Positions 51,380 to 61,259 of a stretch of 64,000 nucleotides of DNA are shown here, in pieces. Within the stretch, counting starts at the first letter, position 1, and every line of letters begins with the position of its first letter. This stretch comes from Myxococcales bacterium (GTDB lineage: Bacteria > Myxococcota_A > Polyangia > Haliangiales > Haliangiaceae): assembly GCA_016707895.1 (NCBI GenBank), contig JADJGV010000022.1, positions 1 to 64,000 on the forward strand, given 5' to 3'. Both the position numbers and the translations under genes were made by a program. The notes beneath the pieces are model-generated. The model searched no databases. It was given only the letters and a program-made list of their open reading frames with translations, and had not been told where the DNA came from.

Positions 51380-52639
51380 TCACCGATCGGGTTCCGGATG
51401 GGCAGCGCGCCAGCGCGAATAGATCGCTTGACAGAAGCGGTGGACGCCGTGCACGACCACGACGCTGCGCAGCGACGGGAACAGCTCGAACGCGTGGTGC
51501 GCCAGCGGCAGCTCGACGAACGCGACGGTGGCGCCGCGGGCGCGGGCGGCCCGCACGAAGTCGCGGGCCATGCGGATCGGCACCAGGTTGTCGCGGGTGC
51601 CGTGGATGACCATGAACGGCGGCGGCGCGGCCGGGCGCGCCAGCTGCGCCAGCGGCGACGCGGCGGCGTAGGCGTCGTGATCGTCGAGCGGGCGCTTGAG
51701 CACCACCCGCGCCAGCACCAGCTCGCGGAACGCGCGGTGGTGGAACGTGCCGGCGCCGTCGGTGAAGTCGTAGACCCCGTAGTACGAGACGCAGCCGGCC
51801 AGCGAGGTGTCGACGTCCTCGAAGCCCGGCTGGTAGCGCGGATCGTTGGCGGTGAGCGCCGCCAGGCTGGCCAGGTGGCCGCCGGCCGAGCCGCCGCCGA
51901 TCATCACGAACCGCGGATCGCCGCCGTGCGCGGCGACGTGGGCCTGCACCCACGCCAGCGCGCGCTTCACGTCGATCAGGTGATCGGGGAAGGTCGCGCG
52001 CGGCGACAGCCGGTAGTTGATCGACACGCACACCCAGCCGGCGCGGGCCAGCTCGTGGACGGTGAGCAGGCCCTGCTGCGCCTTGTTGCCGACCACCCAG
52101 CCGCCGCCGTGGACGTAGACGAACACCGGCCGCGGGCCGGCGCCGTCGGCGGTCGGCCGGTAGAGATCGAGGCGCTGGCGGCGGTCGGGGCCGTACCCGA
52201 GGTCGGCGACCCGGGTGACGCCGCGCGGCCGGCGCGGCAGCGGCCACACCAGCCGGCGCCACGGCGTCGTCGGATCGTAGGCGGCGCGCAGCTGATCGTG
52301 GATGTGATCGTGGTAGTCGCGGCCCAGCGCCTCGCGCAGCGCCCGCTCGACCAGGTTGGTGGTGCGGGCCGCGGCGATCAGGTGGTGGCGGAGGATCAGC
52401 GCCGAGACCAGCAGCCCCGCGCCGCCGACCCAGCCCGGCCACGCGGTGGCGCCGCCGGCCAGCGCCAGCGCGGCGCCGACGCCGAGCTGCAGCGCCAGCT
52501 GGTGCAGCGGCAGCTCGCTGACCAGCCAGCCGACCGGCCACGCGGCGACCGTGGCGACGCCGGGCCAGCGCGGCGGCGCGACCGAGATCACGGCGGCCAG
52601 CGCGCAGACCAGGCCGAAGGCCAACAGCACCCAGGGCAT
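51380..52639 (-). CDS. membrane-anchored alpha/beta hydrolase (HSL-type esterase)
   Basis: A 419-residue protein with about three N-terminal membrane segments (residues 3-20, 45-62, 70-88) and an alpha/beta hydrolase domain. The oxyanion motif HGGGW (177-181), nucleophile S251 in GGGSAGG, D350 in HGTRDNLVP and H382 in LAHHAFE make a full hormone-sensitive-lipase-type triad. The likely activity is on short acyl esters. The substrate is unknown. It lies upstream of the SUKH gene on the same strand with a 44-bp gap. Confidence 0.8.
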   Translation of the reverse strand: MPWVLLAFGLVCALAAVISVAPPRWPGVATVAAWPVGWLVSELPLHQLALQLGVGAALALAGGATAWPGWVGGAGLLVSALILRHHLIAAARTTNLVERALREALGRDYHDHIHDQLRAAYDPTTPWRRLVWPLPRRPRGVTRVADLGYGPDRRQRLDLYRPTADGAGPRPVFVYVHGGGWVVGNKAQQGLLTVHELARAGWVCVSINYRLSPRATFPDHLIDVKRALAWVQAHVAAHGGDPRFVMIGGGSAGGHLASLAALTANDPRYQPGFEDVDTSLAGCVSYYGVYDFTDGAGTFHHRAFRELVLARVVLKRPLDDHDAYAAASPLAQLARPAAPPPFMVIHGTRDNLVPIRMARDFVRAARARGATVAFVELPLAHHAFELFPSLRSVVVVHGVHRFCQAIYSRWRAAHPEPDR

Positions 52640-52713
52640 GCGGCGCGATGGTTGCGTGGACGCGGCGTCCGCGCAAGCGTGCGCGCCGCGCGATGGACGG
52701 GCACAATCGCCGC

Positions 52714-52950
52714 ATGGCCAAGACCGCTTGCCCCGTCACCCGCACCCAGTTCACCGAGAAGGCCGAGGCCCTGAAGGTGGTGATCAACGGCACCGAGCTG
52801 CTCGCCGACGTCAAGGAGTTCTCGACCGGCTCGTTCGGCTGGTACCTCAACGGCAAGATCGTCGTGACCATCGACGGCAAGCCGCTGTCGGTGCAGGTCG
52901 GGATGAACCTGACCGTGGTCGGCAGCAAGGAGGCCGAGAAGGGCGGCTGA
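52714..52950 (+). CDS. small conserved-looking protein of unknown function
   Basis: A 78-residue protein, predicted beta-rich, without signal peptide: FTEKAEALKVVINGTELLADVKEF and GWYLNGKIVVTIDGKPLSVQVG suggest a small beta-barrel or jelly-roll. ATG 52714 follows CACAATCGCCGC, so the message may be leaderless. No family recognised. Amino-acid use (few Arg, balanced) supports a real gene rather than a shadow. Confidence 0.6.
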   Translation: MAKTACPVTRTQFTEKAEALKVVINGTELLADVKEFSTGSFGWYLNGKIVVTIDGKPLSVQVGMNLTVVGSKEAEKGG

Positions 52951-52975
52951 GCCGCTCGTCACCGCCGCGCGGCGA

Positions 52976-53860
52976 TCACTTCGGGCGCGGCAGGTTCGCC
53001 GGGAAGGTGCCGGCGTCGATCACCGCCAGCTCCATGTCGGCGTCGCCGATGCCGAACGCGCGCTGCGCCAGCGAGATGAACGGGATCACGCGCCAGCGGG
53101 CCAGGTCGGCCGGCGGCTCGGCGCACATCGCGTAGACCACCATCCAGTAGCGATCGACCGGATCGGGCAGGCTGGCGGCCAGCGTGGCCAGCTCGCCGTC
53201 GGGGCCCGACATCCGCGGCTTGCGGAACGCCTGGTACAGCATGCCCTCGATCTCGTGCTGGCGCAGCGCGAGATCGGGCAGCGCCACCAGGAAGTCGCGC
53301 AGCTCGAAGCGGTGGTCGTCGATCAGCTTGCCCAGCGTGACCGCGCGCAGCGTGAACATCTCGATCGCGACGGCGATCAGGCTGCGCAGCCGCAGCAGGC
53401 GATCGTCGATGTACGCGGCGGTGCGGTGGGCCTGGGCGGCGGCGAAGATGTCCTGGGCCTCGTACGGCGCGATCCGCAGCGCCAGCCGGAGCTGCTCGAG
53501 GAAGGTCAGCTCGCCCTCGTGGATCAGCTCGTCGGCGACGCACACCTCGCAGGCCATCGCCATCGCGGTGATGCGGTGCAGCCGCGCCGGCAGGCCCTTG
53601 GCCATGGCCGGGATGCGGGCGGTGGCGCTGCCGGCGAAGTTGACCGCGTCGGAGGCCATCTCGATCAGCAGCTTGGCGTTGGTGGACGAGACGCCGGCGA
53701 ACATCTCGTGCTCGGCGAGGTAGCGGGCGAGCACGTCGCGCTCGCGCTGGTCGACGGTGCCGTCGGCGTTCATCGCGCCGATCATCGCCTCGACCAGGAA
53801 CCGCCGGGGATCGTTGGGCCGGAGGGTGCCGGCGATCACGTCCTTGGCGCGCGTCTCCAT
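52976..53860 (-). CDS. TerB-like protein
   Basis: A 294-residue soluble helical protein with two TerB-like repeats: FLVEAMIGAMNADGTVDQRERDVL (about 21-45) and RITAMAMACEVCVADELIHEGE (about 95-117), each with the ADG/ADE-x-E pattern. TerB domains occur in tellurite resistance and membrane stress systems; the other ter genes (TerC, TerD, TerZ) are not in the window. It starts 10 bp after the stop of the membrane protein encoded upstream on the same strand, so the two are probably co-transcribed. Confidence 0.7.
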   Translation of the reverse strand: METRAKDVIAGTLRPNDPRRFLVEAMIGAMNADGTVDQRERDVLARYLAEHEMFAGVSSTNAKLLIEMASDAVNFAGSATARIPAMAKGLPARLHRITAMAMACEVCVADELIHEGELTFLEQLRLALRIAPYEAQDIFAAAQAHRTAAYIDDRLLRLRSLIAVAIEMFTLRAVTLGKLIDDHRFELRDFLVALPDLALRQHEIEGMLYQAFRKPRMSGPDGELATLAASLPDPVDRYWMVVYAMCAEPPADLARWRVIPFISLAQRAFGIGDADMELAVIDAGTFPANLPRPK

Positions 53861-53870
53861 CGGCCGCAGC

Positions 53871-54830
53871 TTACCAAAACCCGCGGGCGAGCGCGTCGAT
53901 GGTGCCCACCGTTGCCACGGCGACCAGCGCGGCCACCGCCGCGGGCGCCAGCGCCGGCGGGGCCTGCGCGGCGCGGGCGCGCATCCCGGCCAGCCCGAGC
54001 ACCACCGCCGCGGCCACCGCGAGCAGGATCCACGGCGCGTAGCGGCGGGCCGGGTGGCGCGCGGCGATCGCCGTGCGCGCCTCGCGCAGCGCGGCGGCGT
54101 CGATGGTCGGGTGGGCGGCGCGCCACGCCGCCAGCTCGCGGGCGACGGCGCGGCTGCGCTCGGTGGCCATGACGTGCTGGTAGGTGGGATCGGGGCGCAG
54201 CCGCAGCTCGCCGATCACCAGCGCGGCGTGGGCGCCGCCGGCCAGCGCCAGCGCGGCCCCGAGCTGGGCCAGCCGGACCCGCGGGCGGGGCGACGGCAAC
54301 CGGGCCAGGAGCGCGGCGCCGATCCGCCGCGCGGCGACGGCGGCGGCGAGCGCGGCCACGAGCGTGACCGGCACGACCACCGCGGCGCGCGCGGCGCCGA
54401 GCCGGCGGTGCAGCCACGCGCCGTCGCCGACGCCGTCCGCGGTGCCGATCGCCAGGTACAGCGCGGCGTGGATGGCCAGGGCCCAGGCCGCGGCGCCCGC
54501 CGCCAGCCCGCCGCGCCGCCGCGCCCACGCGGCCAGCAGGCCGGCCACCGCCAGCTCGACGGCGATCCCGGCCAGCGACACCGCCGCCAGCGCCGCCGGC
54601 GACCAGCGCGCGCTGCCGCCGTACTCGATCCAGCCGCCGGCGAACAGGTAGACGTGGAGGTCGGTCACCGAGCCGCCGACGGCGTAGGCGGCGCCGCCGT
54701 GGCCGGCCAGCTCGTGCACCACCAGGCCGGCGCGGCTGATCACCAGCGACACCGCCAGGCACCACGCGGCCAGGCGCGCGACCGCGGCCGGCGATGAAGG
54801 TGCGTCCACCGCCCAAGGATGGCATATCAT
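53871..54830 (-). CDS. polytopic membrane protein with a HELAGH motif
   Basis: A 319-residue protein with about seven hydrophobic segments. Near its N-terminus VVHELAGHGGAAYAVGGS resembles the zinc site of M50-type membrane proteases (HExxH), but it reads HELAGH, one residue too long, so catalysis is doubtful. ATG 54830 would leave 6 bp to the divergent gene's start; GTG 54809 is a plausible alternative. It precedes the TerB-like gene on the same strand. Function unknown. Confidence 0.6.
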   Translation of the reverse strand: MICHPWAVDAPSSPAAVARLAAWCLAVSLVISRAGLVVHELAGHGGAAYAVGGSVTDLHVYLFAGGWIEYGGSARWSPAALAAVSLAGIAVELAVAGLLAAWARRRGGLAAGAAAWALAIHAALYLAIGTADGVGDGAWLHRRLGAARAAVVVPVTLVAALAAAVAARRIGAALLARLPSPRPRVRLAQLGAALALAGGAHAALVIGELRLRPDPTYQHVMATERSRAVARELAAWRAAHPTIDAAALREARTAIAARHPARRYAPWILLAVAAAVVLGLAGMRARAAQAPPALAPAAVAALVAVATVGTIDALARGFW

Positions 54831-54836
54831 CCGCCC

Positions 54837-56093
54837 ATGGCCGGTCGCTGGATCCCCGCCGCCGTGGTGATCGCGAGCCTCGGCGCCGCGCGCGCCGACA
54901 GCCGACGCACGGTCCACGTCGAGACCACGCCGCCCGGCGCGACGATCTACCTGGGCGACAAGGACGGCGCGGTGCTGGGCACGACGCCGGCCGACGTCAA
55001 GCTGGTGCCCGGCGATCAGGTGCTGGTGATCGCGCTCGACGGCTACCTCGACGAGGTGGTGCCGGTGCCGGTGCCGGCGGCCAGCGGGCGCGCGGGCAAG
55101 CGGCCGATCGAGCTCGATCCCATCCGCATGCGCGCCGCCGAGTCGATGCTCGAGATCAAGGGCACCGCGCCCGACGGCGCGCGGGTGCTGGTCGACGGCG
55201 AGGATCGCGGCGCGCTGCCGCGTCGCCTCGAGGTGGCGCCGGGCCCGCACCAGGTGCAGGTGATGGTCGGCGACAAGGCGGTGTGGGACGAGTGGGTCGA
55301 GCTCGACAGCGGCGCCGAGCACGTCGTGACCGTGGCGCCGGTCGTCGACGAGGCGCCGCCGCCCGAGCCGGGGCGCCGGCGCGGCCCGCGGCCGCCGCTG
55401 GCGATCGTGCGGGTCGGCCCCGACTTCGGCTGGCGCAGCCTCAGCTACCAGGCGGCCGGCGACGCGATGTTCACGCCGTCGTTCTCGTCGCGGGTGCTGA
55501 CCGCGGTGCGGGTCGAGGCCGAGCTGGCGCCGTGGCGGCTGGCGCCGGCGGCGCGGGTGCTGTGGCCGCTGGCGCTGGTGGCGGGCGGCGGCTTCGCGCC
55601 CGCCGACGCCGTGGTCGCTGGCAGCCGCACGACCGATCAGTTCTGGCGCACCACCGAGGTCGGGCTGCGGTACCGGCTGGGGCTGGGGCGCCACGCGGCG
55701 ATCGCCGCCGACGCCGGCTGGGCGCGGCTGATCTGGGCGTTCCGCGGCGATCAAGAGGACGCGCTGCCCGACACCGACTACCAGACCGTGCGGATCGGGC
55801 TGCGGGGCGAGGGCGCGGTCGGCCCGATCACCGGCTGGCTGGCGATCGCCAACCAGGTGGTGGTGAGCGGCGGGCCGCTGCCCGATCGCTTCGCGACCGC
55901 CGACGCCGACGGTTTCGCGCTGCGGCTGGGCGGGCGCGCGGCGCTGCTCGGCGGTCGGCTCGAGGCCGGCGCCGAGTACCAGCTGACCAGCTTCTCGTGG
56001 TCGTTCGAGCCGGTGATGGGCGGCGACTACCAGGCCACCGGCGCCAGCGATCGGATCGACAGCGCGCGGCTGTGGGTCGGCGCCATGTATTGA
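54837..56093 (+). CDS. PEGA-domain protein with outer-membrane barrel-like region
   Basis: A 418-residue exported protein: signal peptide ending ARA-DS, two PEGA-like repeats (VETTPPGATIYLGD near 20 and IKGTAPDGARVLVDGE near 105), a Pro/Arg linker near 170, and a C-terminal region of alternating strands that ends in VGAMY, which looks like a small outer-membrane beta-barrel. PEGA repeats usually bind peptidoglycan or other surface components. ATG 54837 begins the signal; TATCAT 12 bp before it may be a -10, so the message would be leaderless. Confidence 0.7.
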   Translation: MAGRWIPAAVVIASLGAARADSRRTVHVETTPPGATIYLGDKDGAVLGTTPADVKLVPGDQVLVIALDGYLDEVVPVPVPAASGRAGKRPIELDPIRMRAAESMLEIKGTAPDGARVLVDGEDRGALPRRLEVAPGPHQVQVMVGDKAVWDEWVELDSGAEHVVTVAPVVDEAPPPEPGRRRGPRPPLAIVRVGPDFGWRSLSYQAAGDAMFTPSFSSRVLTAVRVEAELAPWRLAPAARVLWPLALVAGGGFAPADAVVAGSRTTDQFWRTTEVGLRYRLGLGRHAAIAADAGWARLIWAFRGDQEDALPDTDYQTVRIGLRGEGAVGPITGWLAIANQVVVSGGPLPDRFATADADGFALRLGGRAALLGGRLEAGAEYQLTSFSWSFEPVMGGDYQATGASDRIDSARLWVGAMY

Positions 56094-56194
56094 TGCGGCG
56101 CGGAGGCGCGTGCGGGCGCCCCTCGGACGTGCCGCGCGCGGCCGGCGCGGCGCGCGGCCGGGAACCGATCGGCGCGCGCGGTGTCTGACCGCCC

Positions 56195-58192
56195 ATGCGC
56201 CATCGCCCCTGGCCGCTCATCGCCCTCGGTGCGGCCGCGCTCCACGGTCGCGCCGCCGCCGATGTGGTCCGTAGCGACGAGCGCGGCGCCGAGCTGTCGA
56301 TCGCGCAGCCGCGGATCACCGCCGAGCTCGGCGACGGCGTGGCCTACCTGCGGGTGCGCTACGACGTCGTCAACGCCAGCCGCATCCCCGACCGCGCGCG
56401 GGTGCAGCTCGAGCTGCCGACCGGCGCGGTCGTGGTGGGGCTGCGCCAGCGCACCGGCGGCGCGTGGATCGCCGGGCGGCTCGAGGCGGCCGAGGCGGTC
56501 GAGGCGCGGATGGCGGCCTACGTCGATGCGCCGTTCGTCGCGGCGCGCGGCGCGGTGGCGCTGACCGGCGCCGGCGCGTTCCACGATCTGACGTTGACGT
56601 ACGTGCCGCCGCGCGGCCAGGTCGGCGTCGAGTACGAGGTCGTCGTGCCGGCGTGCTACGCCCACGGCGAGTGGGTGGCGGTGGTGCCGCGGCTCGAGGT
56701 CGACCCGACGCTGACCGTCGCGCGCGGCCGCGTCGACGACGCCGCCGACGTGGCCAAGCGGTGGGGTGAGCCGGTGGTCGACGCGTGCGAACACCTCGTC
56801 GCCTACGACACCGCCGACCCCGCCGACCACGTGCTGGCGTGGCCGGCCCGGGCCGCGACCGGCCTGCGCCTCACCGACGCGCGGCTGGCCGTGCCTGGCC
56901 TCGCGGTGCGCGACGTCGAGCTGGCGATCGCGCCGCGGCTGGTGGCGCCGCCGGTGCGACCGACGGTGGTGTTCGTGGTCGACGCGTCGAAGAGCCAGGG
57001 CGCCGACGGCGTCGCCGCGCAGCTGGCGATCGTGCGCGGCTACCTGGCCCACCAGCCCGACGCGCGGGTCGAGGTGGTGGTGGCGCGGCGCGCCGCGACG
57101 CGGCTGTTCGGCGACGTCGTCCCCGCGTCGACCTTCCCGGCCGCGCTGGCGGCGCGGGCCGCGGCGCTGACGGTGGGCAACGGCTCGCACCTCGAGCGCG
57201 GGCTGGCGCTGGCCGCCGACATCCTGGCCGCGGCGTCCGGGCCGCGGCGGCTGGTGGCGTTCACCGACGACCGGCTGCGGCCGGCGCTGACCGACGACGC
57301 GCTGCGCGTGGCGCTGGCCCGGCTGCCCGCCGACGCGATCGCCCACGTCGTCGTGCCCCACGGCGGCGCGGCCGAGGTCTGGACCGATCGCGAGAGCCAC
57401 TTCGCCGGCGTGATCGCGCCGTGGGGCGGCATCGCCGCGACGGTCGGCGCGGCCGGCGATCCCGCGCCGCTGGTCGAGCTGGTGCGGCCGATCGCGTTGC
57501 GCGACGTCGCGGTCGGCGACGAGGTGATCGCCGACGAGGTGCGCGAGGGCCACGGGCTTCGCAGCCTGACCCAGACCGACGCCGCGGCGCCGGTGACCGC
57601 GTGGCTGTGGGGGCGGCGGGTCGAGGCCACGGTGCTGGCGGCGCCGGTCGATCGCATCCGGGTGGCCCGCCTGACGCTGGCGAGGTTCGAAGAACTCGAC
57701 GACGCGGCGGTGCAGGCGCTGGCCGGGCTGGCCCACGCGACGACGCGGCTGACCTCGCTGATCGCCGACCAGCCGAGCTGGCAGCCGGGCGGGCTGCCCG
57801 AGGTCGAGCTGGGGATGCGCGGCGGCGACAGCGGGGGGGCGATGTGCGGGCTGCCGATGGGGATCAGCGGGGTCGGCCGGATCGGCACGATCGGCCACGG
57901 CAGCGGCACCGTCACCGTCGACGTGTTGCCCCGACCCGACGTGCACGCGCTGCTCGCCGCCCGCATCGATGGCTGCGCCGCGCCGCTCGGGGCGCGCGGG
58001 TGGCAACTGGCGATCGAGGTCGCCACCACCGGCGACGAGGTCGTCGACGTCGCCGCCGCGCTGACCGGCGTCGACGACGCCGGGCTGGCGGCCCGGGTCG
58101 AGGCGTGCGCGATCGAGGCCGGCTGGGATCTCGACCTGGACGCCAGCTTCGCCCGCTACACGACGACGTTCGCGACGACGTTCGGGCCGTAG
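56195..58192 (+). CDS. VIT/VWA-domain secreted protein
   Basis: A 665-residue exported protein. Signal peptide ending RAAA-DV, then an inter-alpha-trypsin-type (VIT-like) beta domain (about 30-160, VRYDVVNASRIPDRARVQLELPTGAVVVGL) and a von Willebrand A domain with MIDAS D263-x-S265-x-S267 (VFVVDASKSQG). The last third is not recognised and contains a Gly-rich stretch (about 540-575). MIDAS integrity implies metal-dependent protein binding at the surface. It follows the PEGA gene by 101 bp on the same strand. Confidence 0.75.
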   Translation: MRHRPWPLIALGAAALHGRAAADVVRSDERGAELSIAQPRITAELGDGVAYLRVRYDVVNASRIPDRARVQLELPTGAVVVGLRQRTGGAWIAGRLEAAEAVEARMAAYVDAPFVAARGAVALTGAGAFHDLTLTYVPPRGQVGVEYEVVVPACYAHGEWVAVVPRLEVDPTLTVARGRVDDAADVAKRWGEPVVDACEHLVAYDTADPADHVLAWPARAATGLRLTDARLAVPGLAVRDVELAIAPRLVAPPVRPTVVFVVDASKSQGADGVAAQLAIVRGYLAHQPDARVEVVVARRAATRLFGDVVPASTFPAALAARAAALTVGNGSHLERGLALAADILAAASGPRRLVAFTDDRLRPALTDDALRVALARLPADAIAHVVVPHGGAAEVWTDRESHFAGVIAPWGGIAATVGAAGDPAPLVELVRPIALRDVAVGDEVIADEVREGHGLRSLTQTDAAAPVTAWLWGRRVEATVLAAPVDRIRVARLTLARFEELDDAAVQALAGLAHATTRLTSLIADQPSWQPGGLPEVELGMRGGDSGGAMCGLPMGISGVGRIGTIGHGSGTVTVDVLPRPDVHALLAARIDGCAAPLGARGWQLAIEVATTGDEVVDVAAALTGVDDAGLAARVEACAIEAGWDLDLDASFARYTTTFATTFGP

Positions 58193-58238
58193 CAGATCGA
58201 CGTCGAACCGCCGCCCGCGCTTCTCCGCAACCTGCTGG

Positions 58239-60296
58239 CTACCAGATCGTGCAGGTCGCGGTCGGCGCCATCGGCGCCCCGGCCTTGCAGCCGAACGCCG
58301 CCGCGAACTGCGGCAGGTTGCGCAGCGCGCCGTTGACCCGCCACTTCGGCGGCGCGTGCGGATCGACGGTCAGGCGGCGCAGCGCCTCCTCGTCGCGATC
58401 CTTCGAACACCACGCCTGGCCGACCGCGACGAAGAACTGCTGGTCCTCGCTGAGCCCGTCGGCGACGTAGGCCTTGTCGGCGCCGGCGCGCAGCTTCCGG
58501 TAGGCCAGGAACGCGTGCTTGATGCCGCCGAGGTCGGCGATGTTCTCGCCGAGCGTCAGCGCGCCGTTGACGTGCTTGCCCGGCAGCGTCTCGAAGGTCG
58601 AGTACATGTCGGCCAGGCACTGGCCCTTGGCCTGGAACTGGGTGAGGTCGTCGGGCTGCCACCAGTTGCGCTGGTTGCCGTCGGCGTCGTACTGCGCGCC
58701 CTGATCATCGAAGCCGTGGGTCAGCTCGTGGCCGACCACCATGCCGATGCCGCCGAGGTTGGCGGCGATCGAGCGGTCCTTGCCGAAGAACGGCGGCTGC
58801 AGGATGCCGGCCGGCAGCGCGGTGTTGTTGGCGTTGGGGTTGTAGTAGGCGTTGACGATGAACGGCGGCATCAGCCACTCGCTGCGATCGTAGGGCTTGC
58901 CGCCCTTGGCCGCCTGGCGCCGCCCCTCGAACGCCATCGCGGCCAGCGCGTTGCCGGCGAAGTTGGTGCGATCGACCGTGAAGTCGTAGACCCGCCACAC
59001 GTCGGGGTAGCCGACCAGCGCCTCGATCTTGGCCAGCTTGCCGCGGGCCTGGACCCGGGTGGCCTCGCTCATCCACGGCAGCGTGCCCAGCTGGGCGTTC
59101 ATCACGTCGGCGATCGCGGCGATCAGCTGCTGCGCGGCGTCCTTCGACTCGCCCGGGAAGTACTCCGCGACGTAGGGCTGGCCCAGCAGCTCGGGCAGCG
59201 CGGCGGCGGTGGCGTCGACGCAGCGCTTCCAGCGGGGCGGCTGCTCGGTCACGCCGGTCAGCGCAGCCTTCAGCGCGAACGCCTCGTCGTCGAACGCCTT
59301 GGGCAAGGCGATCGCCAGCGCGTCGAGCACCCGCACCAGCAGGTACGCTTGCCACGTGGCGGGCTTGGTCGCCTTGAGCACCGCGGGCAGCCCCTGGAAG
59401 TACGCCGGCGAGGTCACCGACAGCTTGCCCGGTGTGGGGTTGCCGATCGCCGCGACGTAGGTCTTCCAGTCGAAGCCCGGCGTCATCGCGGCCAGCCCGT
59501 CGAGATCGGTCGGGTTGTACATGCCGCTGACGTCGCGGCGCTCGACCGCGGGCTTGGTGATCATCGCCAGCGCGGTCTCGAACGCCATCACGTCAGCCGC
59601 GAGCGTCGCCGCCGCCTTGCCCTTGCCGGCCAGCGTGAGCATCGCCTGCAGGTGCGCCAGGTACGCGGCCCGCGGCGCGGCGAACGCCTCGCCCTCGTAG
59701 TAGTCGCGATCGGGCAGGCCCAGCCCGCCGCTGTCGAGCGTGAGGATCGCCGTCCGCGAGTCGAGGTTGTCGGCCTCGGCGCCGTAGGCCCACAGCGCGG
59801 CGATCTGGTGCTTGTGCAGCGCGGTCACCGCGGCGCCGAGGCCCCTGGCGTCCTTGGCCTTGGCGATGAAGTCGAGCAGCGGCTTGACCCCGTCGAGCCC
59901 GCGCCGCTCGATCGTCGCGGTGTCGAGGCACGACCCGTAGAAGTCGCCGAGCTGCTGGTCGACCGGGCCGGTGGGCGCGGCCGCGGCGCGCTCGAGGATC
60001 GCCTGCTGCGCGCCCTGGTTCTTGTCGCTCAGCTCGTTGAAGCGCCCCCACCGCGCGCGATCGGCGGGGATCGGGTGGCTCGCCAGCCAGCCGCCGCACG
60101 CGTACTGGTAGAAGTCGGCGCACGGATCGGCGGCCCGGTCGAGCGTGCTGGCCTCGAGGCCGACGTCGGCGAGCGCCACGGCGACGGTCGACGGGCCGGG
60201 CGGTCGCGCGGGGCCCGCGGGCGGCGACTTGCTGCCGCAGGCGACGGCGGCGAGGAGAGCGGCGCCGACGAGCGGCGCGACGAGGCGGTGGATCAT
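58239..60296 (-). CDS. M13 (neprilysin/PepO) family metallopeptidase, lipoprotein
   Basis: Zinc endopeptidase of 685 residues, standard for M13. Lipobox VAC about residue 20, then the N-terminal ACGGWLASHPIPADRARWG block, zinc ligands in HELTH (H523, E524, H527) and E584 in ENIADLGG, plus the substrate-binding NAYYNP. All catalytic residues are present. Lipidation would place it in the periplasm or on the surface, where it would cut short peptides. AGGAG precedes ATG 60296. It is monocistronic, divergent from the EamA gene. Confidence 0.92.
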   Translation of the reverse strand: MIHRLVAPLVGAALLAAVACGSKSPPAGPARPPGPSTVAVALADVGLEASTLDRAADPCADFYQYACGGWLASHPIPADRARWGRFNELSDKNQGAQQAILERAAAAPTGPVDQQLGDFYGSCLDTATIERRGLDGVKPLLDFIAKAKDARGLGAAVTALHKHQIAALWAYGAEADNLDSRTAILTLDSGGLGLPDRDYYEGEAFAAPRAAYLAHLQAMLTLAGKGKAAATLAADVMAFETALAMITKPAVERRDVSGMYNPTDLDGLAAMTPGFDWKTYVAAIGNPTPGKLSVTSPAYFQGLPAVLKATKPATWQAYLLVRVLDALAIALPKAFDDEAFALKAALTGVTEQPPRWKRCVDATAAALPELLGQPYVAEYFPGESKDAAQQLIAAIADVMNAQLGTLPWMSEATRVQARGKLAKIEALVGYPDVWRVYDFTVDRTNFAGNALAAMAFEGRRQAAKGGKPYDRSEWLMPPFIVNAYYNPNANNTALPAGILQPPFFGKDRSIAANLGGIGMVVGHELTHGFDDQGAQYDADGNQRNWWQPDDLTQFQAKGQCLADMYSTFETLPGKHVNGALTLGENIADLGGIKHAFLAYRKLRAGADKAYVADGLSEDQQFFVAVGQAWCSKDRDEEALRRLTVDPHAPPKWRVNGALRNLPQFAAAFGCKAGAPMAPTATCTIW

Positions 60297-60392
60297 CGAT
60301 GGCTCCTGGGCGGACCTGCCTTCTACCACGCGCGCTTGCGCGGCCGCCGCGATCGCTCGTATGACCGCCGCGATGCCGAGCTCGGTGACGCG

Positions 60393-61259
60393 GTGAGCGC
60401 GGGCGCGCGGCGCTGGCCGGCGCTGGCGATCGTCGCCGCGGCGGTGCTGTGGGGCATGCTCGGGGTGCTCGGCGCGCGGGCGCTGGCGCTCGGGGTCGCG
60501 CCGCTGGAGATCGCGCTGTGGCGCGCGCTCGGCGGCGGCGCGCTGTTCGCGCTGCACGCCGTCGCGACCGGTGCGCGCTTCCCGCGCGGACGCGACCTGG
60601 CGACGACGATCGGCTTCGGGCTGGTCGGCGTGAGCGTGTTCTACGGCGCGTACCTGGCGGCGGTCGACGCCGGCGGCGCCAGCCTGGCCAGCGTGCTCCT
60701 GTACACCGCGCCGGCGTTCGTCGCGATCGCCGCCGGGCCGCTGCTCGGTGAGCGGCTCGGGCGGCGCGAGGCGATCGCGGTCGCGGTGACCGTGGCCGGC
60801 GTCGCGCTGGTGTCGCTGCGCGGCGGTGCCGACGGGCCCGCCGGCGGCCGGGCGGTCGGGCTCGGCGTGCTGGCCGGCGCCACCTACGCGCTCTATTACC
60901 TGTGGGGCAAGCGCGCGTTCTCCCGCCACGCGCCGGCGGCGCTGTACGCGGTGGCGCTGCCGGTCGGCGCGCTCGGCCTCGCGCCGTTCGTCACCGTCGC
61001 CGCGCACCCGCCAGCGGCGTGGGCGTACCTGGCGGCGATGGCGATCTTGTCGACCTACCTCGCGTACCTCTGCTACGCCGCCGGGCTGCGCCACCTGCTC
61101 GCGACCCGGGCCAGCGTGATCGCCGCCCTCGAGCCGGTGGTCGCGGCGGCGCTGGCGGCGATCGTGCTCGGCGAGCGGCTGACGCCGCTGGCGCTGGCGG
61201 GCGCCGCGCTGGTCATCGCCGCGGCGATCGCGCTGGCCGGCCGCGCGGCGTCGACCTGA
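60393..61259 (+). CDS. EamA-family (DMT superfamily) transporter
   Basis: A 288-residue inner-membrane protein with ten hydrophobic helices in two EamA repeats (about 10-140 and 150-285). Typical ends of each repeat are seen: LLYTAPAFVAIAAGPLLGERLGRREAIAVAVTVAGVALV and ALEPVVAAALAAIVLGERLTPLALAGAALVIAA. GTG 60393 is the only in-frame start that fits. Members export amino acids or other metabolites; the substrate here is unknown. Confidence 0.88.
   Translation: MSAGARRWPALAIVAAAVLWGMLGVLGARALALGVAPLEIALWRALGGGALFALHAVATGARFPRGRDLATTIGFGLVGVSVFYGAYLAAVDAGGASLASVLLYTAPAFVAIAAGPLLGERLGRREAIAVAVTVAGVALVSLRGGADGPAGGRAVGLGVLAGATYALYYLWGKRAFSRHAPAALYAVALPVGALGLAPFVTVAAHPPAAWAYLAAMAILSTYLAYLCYAAGLRHLLATRASVIAALEPVVAAALAAIVLGERLTPLALAGAALVIAAAIALAGRAAST

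Noticed and set aside
52976..53860. A tellurite resistance operon
   Set aside because: Only TerB-like repeats are seen; TerC, TerD and TerZ type genes are missing.
53871..54830. Active M50 zinc protease
   Set aside because: The motif is HELAGH, with three residues between Glu and the second His, and no second ligand motif was identified.
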